64,000 nt of DNA from Whitmania pigra (lineage: Eukaryota > Annelida > Clitellata > Hirudinida > Haemopidae). Every line of letters starts with the position of its first letter. The stretch's first letter is position 1. The stretch spans positions 62,001 to 126,000 of the forward strand of contig JAJTWR010000437.1 of assembly GCA_021613335.1 (NCBI GenBank). Reading direction: 5' to 3'. The position numbers and the translations under genes are program-made. Below the pieces are notes generated by a model. That model saw only the letters and a program-made list of their open reading frames with translations, was not told the DNA's origin and ran no database searches. Positions 20,301 to 32,300 of this stretch are shown one piece after another.

Positions 20301-23300
20301 TCAGGACAGATTTATCTATCCTAAAATTGCCTATACCTCCAACACTGTTAACATGGTCTCTAATTATCCTTCTTGCATTCAAGTTCTCTTTTTGAATCTC
20401 ACAACTCATACTTTTATTTATGGAGAAACCTCTTTCAACAGATGCCTGACCATGACTCAAAGTTAGCAAAACTGTTACTATCTGTATGCAATCTTCATCA
20501 TCATATCGATTCCCAGCAACTGATGGGAAAGCCTCAACAGAATCACAACTTGCTTGAGGTTCAATGTCATCACTCATCGATGCAGTATCAACTAATCTGC
20601 TTGCAAACATGGTGACGAAACTGTTCATCGGTTGAGAGCCTTTGCATGCTGTAACACTGTCGCAATGTTATTTTCCTTGAGCGTTTGTTGTAACTGCTGT
20701 AACTCCCAATTTCGAAATGTCAAAGTTCTTTTTGCAAGTGCAACAATACGCCTTTTGGGAATCTGTAGTATTCCTTCTCAGCCAACTCCATTCTTCATTA
20801 TCTATCCATTTGCTATTGAAAACACTATGTCCAGGCATGATTGATAGTGCTATCAAAACTTAAAGGATCAAACAGACAAGCCAACGAAAAAAGGAAACTT
20901 AATTGGGTGTTTTTCCACGAGGCTAGAACAATGAGACCGCGAGAACAAAATCATTTCATGATAATTGTTATTTCAATAAAACATATGAACATTATTATTT
21001 TTTTTAACCTTTATCATTTTTTAGGACTTTTTTTTTATTTTTAGGACCTCCTTCACTTTTTTTAGAACTTTTTAGTACTAAAAACTGAATTTCGGAAATT
21101 TAGGACTTTTTAGGACCTGTACGAACCATGTTAAATATTAATAATTTCAAAGAAGCACCAGTTATTTTAAAAATTATTTAGGTAATGAACATTTTATCTA
21201 AAAATTCTGCAGAAAATGCATCATTCATTTTGATGAAAGACTATAGTGTCACTAAATCATTTGAAGCAATAACAAAAATTGGTCACTCAGGCTTTGGTCA
21301 AAAATCACAAGATAATTAAAAGAGTACAATTAATCCACCTAAGCTGATTCAGAATTTAGTTTGCTAAGTCTTAGCAATAAATCCCACAAACATGTGGTAT
21401 GTGAACAAAAGTGAAAGTATAACCAAACCTGCATAAGTTGATTAAGAATGGCAGAATCGTAGCCAAGAAGATATTGAATGTAGTATCTTTGAATCACTCT
21501 AGCATATTTTCTCACCAACCCTTTAATAATTTTAAGATAAATTTATAATATTTTCAGAAATTCTAACCATCGAGGAATTATTCTGTACAAAATTAATGAT
21601 ATAGTCACATAATATGATAAATAAATAGTATTGAGTACATTGTTATAATATGATAAATATTGAGTAAATTGTTATGATACGTTGTTATATTATGATAAAT
21701 AAATAATGGCCAAAATCTTTAGAAGTACATAAAATTATTAAAAATATGAAGGAAGTTATTTTTCAATGATTGGATCTTTAATGTAAGTTCAAGTGTATGT
21801 TGCGAATTCACAATAACAAAGCACGTTGAAAAAACAAATTTGAAAATGTAAGTAACAAAAACGATTTTAGTTCTGATAAGAAGCTAAATAAAGCATCATG
21901 CAAATCTTATTACAAATTACATAAAATATCAGACCTCTCAATTCTTCCATGTGGAACATGAGCTCAGCAATTTGCCTAAAATATATAACTACTTTAAGAG
22001 ATTGAATTTAAAAAATTAAAGGAGCCGATCTGCTCCAAAGATTGACATCATACAAAACTGTGGACATAGTAAACATTGTAATCAGAAATATAAAATTTAG
22101 TCAATGTTCAACTTTGTAAATATTATTTTAAGTATTTAAATTTTGTAAACTCATTAAATAGCAAAAAGTCAAACAAGTAATATTTTGCCACATGTACAAA
22201 ATTTTCTGATGAACAGAAAATAATATTGGCTACTTGTTTCAGAAACTTTGACAAAAATTTCAATAAGAAATAAAAATGTAAAAAAATAAAATTTGCCTGT
22301 CAACCAGATCTTCAGTTTTAATGTTCCCTTTCTTTGAAGGTACATTGTCAGCATGTCTTAACATCCACAGGAATTCATCTCGTGCTAATGAAAGACCCAT
22401 CAGCAAGTACAGGCCCTGAAATCCAAATTTATAAATTAAACATAAACATGCATCACAAAAGTAGAAAAAAGTGAATTTTAAGAAATAACTTATATCTAAT
22501 GCACAACACAACTGTAAACAGGGGCACATGAATATAGGGTCATTCTATAACTAGAGATATATTTTGCAAGAACTGATCATTTTTAAATGTTGTTTTTTAA
22601 ATTGCTCCCATCCAACTCCTTGACAATCAAAGGTGGTGACAAGTCATTAAAAAGATCAAAGGCAAGGCAAATACAAAAGCTTTGGGCATCTAAATGGAAT
22701 ATGGAATGGCTTAACCAAATTAATGAAAAACTGCAAGCAAGAAATATTTTCTTGTAATTTTTCATCCTGATTTAGCAATAATTAAGATTAATAAAAAATC
22801 CCAAAAATATGTTTTTGCAATGACCAAAAAAGATGGAAAGTAAATAATAGCAATAAAAATTATTTTTCATTTTTTTTCTATTATTTCAAAAAATCTTTTG
22901 TCCATATTCAAAATAACATTTCTTTTATAAGGTCTGCTTCCAGACATCCCTGGCTGATTTGGCCATTTTTCCAAGCAATGAACTAAGCTGTTTTTGACAT
23001 ACTTTAAAACTCTTTTCCAGATTAAGACGTTCAATGAGATTTTGAACTAATTCTATAACATATATTGAATGAGCTGCTGGGAGAGATCCACAGTTTCTAG
23101 AGGCAAAGGTAAAAAAATATGAAAATCTGAATGAACAACTTGTTCATTCTGTCCAGAATTTATTAATTATTAATGAAACAAGTCAAATACAATTTTATTT
23201 TAGTACAAAAATTCCAGAGTCAGTTCCAGAAATTGCATCATCATAAATATCGATATTAAATAAAGATTAGACCAATAATGAAATAAGTCAGGCATAATTT

Positions 23301-26300
23301 CGTTTTAATACACAAATTCTATAGTCAGTGTTGGAAACTATATCATCACAATTAGCAAAATTTAATTTGCACCTTGGATGTTAGGTTTCCTATTGTTGTC
23401 ATATCTCTGCCAACAATGTCCTTGCATCACATCATCAACCAAACTCTTGCCAGGAACTTGGAACAAAAATTCCATCATGGCAATTGCTTGTTGAGCTAAC
23501 CATCCCAACAAAAAAGTTTGTTAGCCAGCTTGGTTTTGACCAACTTTACATGCGAAAAAATTATTTTGCAAAAATGGAATATTGTGTTCAGCCATAAAAG
23601 TTGTCAACACTAGCTCAGCTTGAGTTACTTTATCTTGTAACCTTTTAGCTCCTAACATTCCACTTGTGGAACATCATGATTCTCACTCATTTATGTCGTC
23701 AAACATACTTTTATAGAGAATGTTAAGTATTTTTTTGTAGAGCTCATAAGCAACTCCACGATAAATGTTTAAAAGTAAATAAAGATAAGAATATTTTCAG
23801 CATTAAAATTTATGTTAAAAATTGTGATTTTTATGATTTTTTGTGTTAATTGTTAAATGGAAAGATTTTGCAAGGAGGTTTTGGATGATGTTCTACTTGT
23901 GGAACATTGGGCAGTTGTCCTTATTACACATGGCCATATTAGATATGAAAATTATAACACTAATTAACTAATATAAAGTAATTATAAATTTTATAATCAA
24001 ATTTGTTAACTTAGGATTTTTTATTCATTTTCTGGGACAAATTTATTTGTTGGGTGGAGTTTATTTTAACCAATTCTAATACTTTGGACACCCTCTTGAT
24101 TGTATATATATACGACCACGTAACAAATATTTAATATATATTTTGAAATAAATTATAAAAAGAAGTCAATTGAACAAATATACCTTCGGGCCAAGGAGTC
24201 CAGGCTGATCAGTGAAAACTGTGGCTAATTCCTTCAAACCTGTTCTCAAAAATTTTCTCTTTTCTCTGTGCACTAAAGGCCTAGTAAACAAAGCATTAAA
24301 CTGAACTAGCTAATATTAGCTCAGTAACATACAGGCAAGTATTAAAGACTCACATGCCAGTCACAGTTTGATGATTTATATCTTTCACTTCAGTCACTTT
24401 CTTACCAAATCTTAACAAATAATTATAGTAATTATCAATGAAAATGAACATCTAAAGTTTAAAGTTATAATTATAAATTCACTTTCATTAATTGCACAAA
24501 AACTTTAACCATAAAATGATTTTATCCATATTAATTTTCATTCTAAAGAATGAAAGTATAAAAATTCCTCTGATGTCTTACAAATTAACTATATTTAACT
24601 ATAGTATTATTCTTGGTACTGATATTTTACTATTATTTCTCTACAATTTTATTTTTTCTATTTATTTAACTGGTTAATTTTATGTTTATAAGTAAGAATA
24701 ACATGCAACAATTTTAATATTTTATTGACTCATGATATATTACACAAATTATAAATATAAGATTTGGGAGATTTATATTTATGATTTAAAATAAACCTAA
24801 CCCTAACTATCAATATCGGTGCAAAAATATCACTGACAACACTGATAGCGTGAATGTTGGCCCGATAGATACGATAGCTGATACCATTATTGGTCAGGCA
24901 CTAATCACTATTGTTATTATTATTATTAATATGATTAACTATTAAAGGAAAGGTAAACCACCCCACAAGTTAAATCAGTTTAAACTTTAAAGGATCAGTG
25001 ATGAAAATATAGTAGTGAATATCCAAAGGTGCCTGAGAACCACATGGAACACAGTTAGTAAAAGCAAAATGTTCTATTACAATGATTAACTCAAAAAACC
25101 AGTAAGTATCAGAGATCATGAATACCCTCTTGAATAACTGATTGCAATCACACATTCATTAATTTAGGCAATTTAGTTGTATTTGACATTTGATTAACAT
25201 ATGGTACAGCAGAACATCCATTATCAAACTAATTGGAACATATAAAAATAATGAAAATGCCCTTTGATAAATCCATTCTCAATTGCAACGGTTATGCACT
25301 ATTCTTCAAAAAGTGCTGTTTACTGGAAATCTATTTCTTGTCCAGATACTTACCACATTTGTTGATCCATCAAATTTGAAGAACCAATATTTCTACTTAT
25401 CGGGCATGGAATGATATGTAATTTGGTAAACTGTCAATTGCATACAGAAATGTAATGGCATTTTAAGCTGAATTTATGTAATTATGTAATATGTAGATTA
25501 ATGCAAAATGAATTAAGTCCTTAAGATAATCATTTCAGTCTCAGTACCTCTTTAGTAACTTTACTCCATGAGTAATCTCATAATTTACAAAATGTAAATA
25601 ATAATATACTTAATAATTTGTGTATGTGCAGTAATAATTATTATCTTTATAATAGTTTTCTTATTGTTCCTATATCTATTTTGTAAAGTTTTTCTCACGT
25701 TTGTTGATCTATTTCATTCCTCATATTAAGCAGCCTGATCAGCAAGATACATTTATTTTACAAATGTCCTTTTTGGTTTGTGTTATTTTTTTATATTGAT
25801 CATTGTTTTAGGAGCAATCCAAATAAACATAAAAAAACAAATTTAGAATTTCTTTTCCCAGTAATTAATTTGTTGACAGAAAGGAAATACTTTAGAATTA
25901 TTGACATACTATTGTTCACATTAATTTTATATAATTACATAAAAAAAGTTGTAAAGTACCCCTTGATGCCATCAAGAAACCCAATAGCAAATGAATGTAT
26001 GAAGAGAACTTCATCCCTGCACAGTGAAATCACATATCCACCCTGAAGTGAATGTTTCCATAATTCATAACATTCCAATGTTTGTAAATGCTGATAGCAA
26101 AGAAGGAATCCAACTGAAAAACAAAATTTATTTCCGTTTTTATAACAAGTTATCATGACATCCATCTGTTTATAAATAGAAATCTGGTGTGTTCAGTGGA
26201 GCTCACCAAGGACATTGCCATAAACACCACAAGCAGATTATTTTATAGGCTTAAAGTTGATTTTTAACTGAGGATTTTCATATTCTCAGAGCTTGAACAT

Positions 26301-29300
26301 CACATGCAATTATGCATAACTTTCAAATTCTGCTCATTCATGTTACAATAAAATATTATGATCAATATCTGACTCAGCATTTTATTAAAAAACTAAATTA
26401 TTCTGTGAATCTTGATTGCATTATAGCAAGATATTTTTCACAAAATATATGCAAGTCAATGAAATTTCTCTTGATTTTTTTATCATATTTATGAGGACAA
26501 TCCACAATTCCTGATAACTTGCTAAACATTATGTCTAATATTATTTAATTTTAAACATGACATAGTTTGAGGGAGATTAAAAACCCATGAAAACAGCCTT
26601 ATTCATAAAACATGAAACTGTTTATAATTATGTAATCAAAATGTACTTTATAATAATAATAATAATAATAATTTATTTATAAAGTGCCAAGTGCATAGCA
26701 TCGGAAGTGCCTTGTGTCTTTGCTGCCCCATAAAGTCCTGAAGGTGACGTTTGAAGAGCTCCAGGGATGGCTGGACTCTGATGGGAGGGAGTCTGTCCCA
26801 GACAGGTGGAGAGGCATACGAGAAGCCTCTGGAGGGATGATCTGGTTGGTGAAATTGAGTAGTGGACGATGAACAAAGAGCGGGTGTTTGGCGGTGATCT
26901 ATTAGATAATGGAGATAAGGTGGGGTGAATGTCACTAGATATGTCGTGAGGGCAATTTTGAAGGTGATACGAGTATGAATCGGCAACCAGTACAATCGCT
27001 TCAGGAAGTCCAAGCTATTGAGGGTAGGGTTGAAGAGAACAAGCTTGGCAATCTTGTTTTGGATGCATTACAAGGAATTGAATTAAAAAAGCAGATGTGC
27101 CATAAAGAAGAGAATTACAATGGTGACCCGTCAAAATAGCCCCGTCAAAACATACCCGTCAATGTAACTTTATAAAAAAAATATTTATATGAGTTGAAGA
27201 CATTAACCGATAACTGATTTAAAATTTGATTAAATGAAATGAATTTTATGTTTGGATGGCTCTGTTTTGACGGGGCTATTTTGTCGCCGGGCTATTATGA
27301 CGGGGTTCCAATTACAATAGTCTAGACAAGAGAGAACAAGGGCAGAAGTTATATCAAAGTAGCAGGCAAATGTGCCGGATTGCCCAGATGAGGTGATTGC
27401 AGGATTTGACAATAGAATAGTTCTAATAATAATATAATAATAACAATTCTAATAACAGTTCTTTAAAGAAGAGGAATGAATCAAAAATAACACCGAGGAG
27501 CTTGAGAGTAATAGAGAAAGTAAGGAGGTTGCCAGCAATGCTTACGGAAAGAGGAGGCGACAGAATTTTCAGGCGAGCGGGTGTGCTAATGAACATAATT
27601 TCGGATTTCTGCGAATCAGTTGGAGAAAGTTAACGAGAATGGCATTGATGGCATCCATGCATAGAGATGTAAAAAAACATGTTTTTTTTGGTCCAAGTTT
27701 TTTTATGGTTTTTTATAGTTTTTTTGTTTTTTTTAAATTTGTTGAAAAGTGATGGTTCATGATTAGTTAAACAATTTTATTGCAACATAAGTAAAAATTA
27801 ATACAAAACTAGAGCAACAGTGCTAATTTAAATCAAGTTTTGAGTCCATTTCACCAAATAGTCTTCTACTTCAGAGTTGTAATTACCTTCTGAAGAAGCT
27901 AACAGCTTTAAGTTTTGGGGAATAAAACCAGTTTTGTAGCCCTGTTTGTGGTGAGTTGGTTCCGTTTATCATTTTGGATAAATGAATATGCACTGAAACA
28001 CTGGGTATACTTAAGGAAGACTTTAACAAGTTATTCAAATGGGCAGAAGATTGGCAGATGCTTTTCAACGTAAGCAAATGCTCCATTATGCATATGGGAT
28101 GCAAAAACACTAAAGTTGAATATGTATTTGGAGGAAGCATTCTGGAGCAGTCTAATCATGAAAGGGATCTGGGGGTAATAATGCAGAACAATGGAAAAGC
28201 ATCTCAACAGTGCATGGAAGTTGCTAAAAAAGCAGAGTACTTGGAATGATAAAGAGAACATTAGTGAGTATGGACAAGTATGTAATACTGAGATTGTATA
28301 AGGCATTAGTAAGGCCACATCTTGAGTAATGTGTGCAAGTGTGGAACCTTCATTTGAGAAAGGATGTAGAAGTGTTGGAAAGAGTATAAAAAAGGGCAAC
28401 TAGGATGATAGAAGGTTTTGGAAAGCTGAGTTACGAGGAAAGATTAAGTAGATGTAAATTAGCAACTCTGGAAAAGAGAAGAAATAGAGGGGACCTCATC
28501 GAGGCATTCAAAATTTTATCGGGAAGGGAAGGCCTTTGCCTGAATAGTTTTTCGAAGCCACAAAAAGTGCTTCTACCAGAGGGCACAATTGTAAATTATA
28601 TAGGAAGGCATTGGGAAACTTAAAAAATAATGTTTTCAGGACAAGGGTGGTTTCTTTAGAACATCAAAACTTCATTTTTAAAGTTATAAATTTTTTGTTT
28701 TGTTTTTATGTTTTTTTTGTGATGAAATATTTCAAAAAGAACAAAACATTTTGAAATAAAACAATTGAAATATTTCACGCTCACATCTCTATCCATGCAC
28801 TTACGCAAATTTTCGAGTTGATCTGAGATGATATGGCTGGAGAGGATAGAGAAAAGACTTGTGTCATCTGCTTATCGAAGACTTATTTCCGAGAAGTCAA
28901 GGCCAACCATCATGGCGCAACTGCCCTTGCCACAGATGTCAGGGAGATTGTAGAAGATGAGTGAAAGAGCTGTTTCTGTAGAGAAACCATGTCTTCAGAC
29001 AGATTGGAATGAAGAGAAGTTAGAGTATGCTGTGATATGAGGGCGAACTCTGGACAGAACGAGTCTTTTAAGCAGTTTCGACATGGTAGAAAGGTTGGAG
29101 ACAGGTCTAATTGGCAGGCAAGCTTGGATCGAGGCTTGGCTTTTTTATGTAAATATTTTCAATATAAAAATACATTGATTTCGATGTATATAACAATTTT
29201 GCTTCAAAATGGAGAAATCAAGAAAGATTAGTTTTAAATGTTGTAACAAGAAATTGACAGTCATATTTATATTGATGAAAATTTATTACTAATTTATAAA

Positions 29301-32300
29301 TGGCTGGAGGTATAATGTTGTCTGACAAGCAGAGGGGCATATTGAAGCCTTCAGAAAAAAATTATTTACGCTCGAAAATTGTTAGTTGATGTAAAACTGT
29401 CATCTGTAGAATATGGAACAAACATTAACCATAGGAGATGAAAAATATTTTGAAGAAACAAGATTTGTCAGCTCAGTTTGGTACTCTCCATTGTCATTCA
29501 CAAAACCAAGGGTTGTGACAAATTGTGAAGGAATTTCCAGTAAAGGATTGATTGAAAATTTCAGGAATAATCACAAATATGCAATCATGCAACACACCAA
29601 AATGTCCACACATTTTTATTTAGTGAGTTATCATGAAATTATGAGATGTCCACATGGTTTTTGTCTGACTCTAAGATGGGGGTGTGATGCCAAATTGGCC
29701 AAATGGATTGCATTCCTATATGTGGCAGTGATAACAATAGTTGTTAAGTGTCATGTTCAAAACCTAGCCGGGGAGCACACTCAGGTGGATCGATTAAAAA
29801 GTGCTTTGACTTTCTACTTGGAAAGTAGAGAAAAACTTTTCTACTTGAACATAAGGCATCAAAAAATTCAGATAAACACATAATACATAATAATGCAAAA
29901 ATAGAATCAATTTCTACACAATACTATCAAAAAAGCATTATAAAGAAATATACAAAACAAATAGGATTTAATTTTGTCGACTAACTTGCAATCCACTTTT
30001 CTATCAAATCCAATGATAAATATTCACACTGAACCTGACAAGTTTTCAGTTAACTGAATTAATATTTAAAAAGTTCATAACAATACTTTTAATAATAATA
30101 ACAATGATGGTTATAGTGCTAGCTATACTATATTCCCTTAAAATGATAAAAGCTTTAAAGTGATAGGAATTGAAACAATGCTCCCCTTAAAAGGGTACCT
30201 GGGGAAGTGGCAGTCAAAAGCAAACTCATCAACTCAGCAAATTTTCTTGATTCTCCAGGGACAGGGTTGTGGAATAGTAGTGGGGCGGCACAAGGCTTGG
30301 GGCACTAAACTGATTATGTCAAGAGTGGGGGAAGGTGCCAAATTACCGAAATTCAAATTAGCGTGTGGGCGCCAAATTATCAGTTATGCCCTGGGTGCTG
30401 TAGGTAACTCCTAGCTATGTATCTGTATAGGGTTTCTATCTTAGTCAAAGAATATCAACTTCCCAAATATGTCAGCATTTATGCAAGGTCATTTAAAGAA
30501 GCTGAAGTTACAATTGTATTACAGTAAAACATCTCTCTAATGAAATATTCATTATAATGAATCTGCTTTACTGTCCAAGTCAAATCCCAACACTTTCTGT
30601 GTTAAAAATATTCTCAGCAATGAATTTTTTTCAATAACCAATCAACAAAGAGCATTTTGATTCCCGCATTGTTCAAACATTCCCTATAATGAAAAAACTG
30701 ATTTTTTGTTTGTTTGTAAATTCTTAAAATGTTACAAGAATTTAAATGTTTATCCCCAAAAAATAGCCAATATTAATTTACTGTATCTATTACTCAGAAA
30801 CTTTTAAAAACCGAAAATTCTTTCACTTTGTACCATCGCTATTTTAAGTTTAAGGCGAGTTTTGTTTTTGCAATAACATCCAAAGAAATTAAAATAAAGA
30901 AAACAAGTATAGATCTAAAAACAAAAATAAACATCTTAAGAAATGTTGAAAGGGCAACATCACTAAAAAGTACAAAATCAAGCCATCTACACTTTCTAGT
31001 ATAATTAAAACTAAAGACAATTACGAAGGCAGAAAGTGAGGCTTAAATTAAAGCACATTCAAAAACCAAAGTAGTTTGATGATATCAAAGAATTCAATAC
31101 ATGTAAATCAAAAATACATATAAGATCAAAAGTCTGTGCATTTTGATTAGACAGTGTATCATTATATAGGATATTACCTAGTAAATAAGATTAACAGAAA
31201 ATATGTGTGCCATTTGTCAAATAAAATTATTCACTTTTTTACAATAAAATGCCTCAACTCAATTTTTTTTAAGTTCAGAAATTACCAATTTTACTTTGTG
31301 TTGGACTTTCAAACTATACATGAATTGTTTTTAACCATTATATGGGTAGAATTTATTTTTGATAGAAATAGTAATAATGACAGCTGCTAAAGTTTTATGC
31401 AAAAAGAATGAATAAAACAAGAGTAGAAAAGAATGACTTTATCTTGATTACTAACATAATTTGGGACTCTTGCTAATACTTAGTAATATTATCTTACACA
31501 AAAGAAAACTAAAAGGTATAACAAATGCATAAAACGATTTTAACACATATTTCTGGAAAGTATCACCCGATCACAAAACAAGTATCAAAATAACTCAATC
31601 AAAAATCGTAGTGCCCTTAAATATATACCAATCACTGCAGCTGTTCTACACAAAAAGTAGGGCATCATTATATCAAGAAAAAAATTATGGATAATAAAAG
31701 TAATTCTGGTTAGATGGCTAAGTAATACAAATTCTAATATTAGAACTTGGGTACAAACGAGTTTCAACTGACCATATCAGACTGGATAGAATGCATTATC
31801 TTTGAAGAATCTGTTAACAAGCTAAGAAACTGAGCACTTCTCCACTCCTCTGCTTTTTGATTTCTCCTTTTAAATGATTCACTTAGTGACAACAAAGCTT
31901 GTGATAAACACTGAATAAATTCAAATAAATGATAGATTCATAAAAAGCTGTACAAACAATAAATAATAATTTATAATAGGAGAAATTAGATGTTGCAGCA
32001 AGTTTTCGACACCAATTGATGATAACCTTTGAATGGGGAATAAATTCTTCAGCCATTTTTTTTAGAGGAGACTCATAATCAATTATCATCTGCCCCAGCC
32101 TCGGAAAAGAATCCTCTCTTGTTATTAAAACGAAAAATAAAATAAAATTTGATAAAGTAAGATTGAATCTTAATTCGTAACCAACTGTTTTTTATTTTGC
32201 AACTCAAAAGCAACACTGTAAAGGCCAAGAACAGCCTTTCTGTCTTCAACCCTTGCAAGCAAAATCATAATGCAAAAGTAGCTCAGAATGAGATCAAGGT

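Larger units (their letters stand above)
19832..21130 (-). mobile_element. hAT-type derivative with TTAAAT duplication (intron 14)
   Basis: Inverted ends catggttcatacaggaac (19,832) and gtcc..cctgtacgaaccatg (ending 21,130); the subterminal regions repeat ttaggactttttaggacc many times on both sides. The 6-bp ttaaat stands directly outside both ends (19,826-19,831 and 21,131-21,136). The minus strand carries a zinc-finger-like N-terminal piece, a C-terminal hATC-like piece and a coiled coil, with the catalytic core missing. hAT is likely from the [15 protein letters not shown] motif; a 6-bp rather than 8-bp duplication is atypical for the main hAT group. Confidence 0.72.
26640..29130 (-). mobile_element. 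L2-like LINE, decayed, with two later insertions (intron 8)
   Basis: On the minus strand the order is reverse-transcriptase palm pieces ([20 protein letters not shown] and [10 protein letters not shown] near 28,950-29,110; [10 protein letters not shown] near 28,850), [16 protein letters not shown] and LLGVIFDS (27,460-27,570), [19 protein letters not shown] (26,940-27,000), [12 protein letters not shown] and SLELFKRHL, then a 3' end of agtgccaagtg type and a (TAA)n tail at 26,652-26,675. The short TAA microsatellite tail and the LxWLPIxxRITFK block are typical of L2/CR1-group LINEs. Frameshifts and stops are many. It is split by a small inverted-repeat element (27,122-27,309) and a hAT-like element (27,662-28,791). 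Confidence 0.8.

Noticed and set aside
29413..29883. 156-residue plus-strand open frame
   Set aside because: No domain, and its last third is the SINE copy at 29,668; it lies in an intron of NCKAP1.
29980..29992. GC splice donor GCAAGT for NCKAP1 exon 8
   Set aside because: It looks like a GC donor, but using it gives the wrong phase for exon 9; the GT four bases further on fits.
31585..31767. Candidate NCKAP1 exon in the 60-residue minus-strand frame
   Set aside because: Contains MMPYF, superficially like the expected segment, but no other match; the true exon lies at 29,986-30,034.
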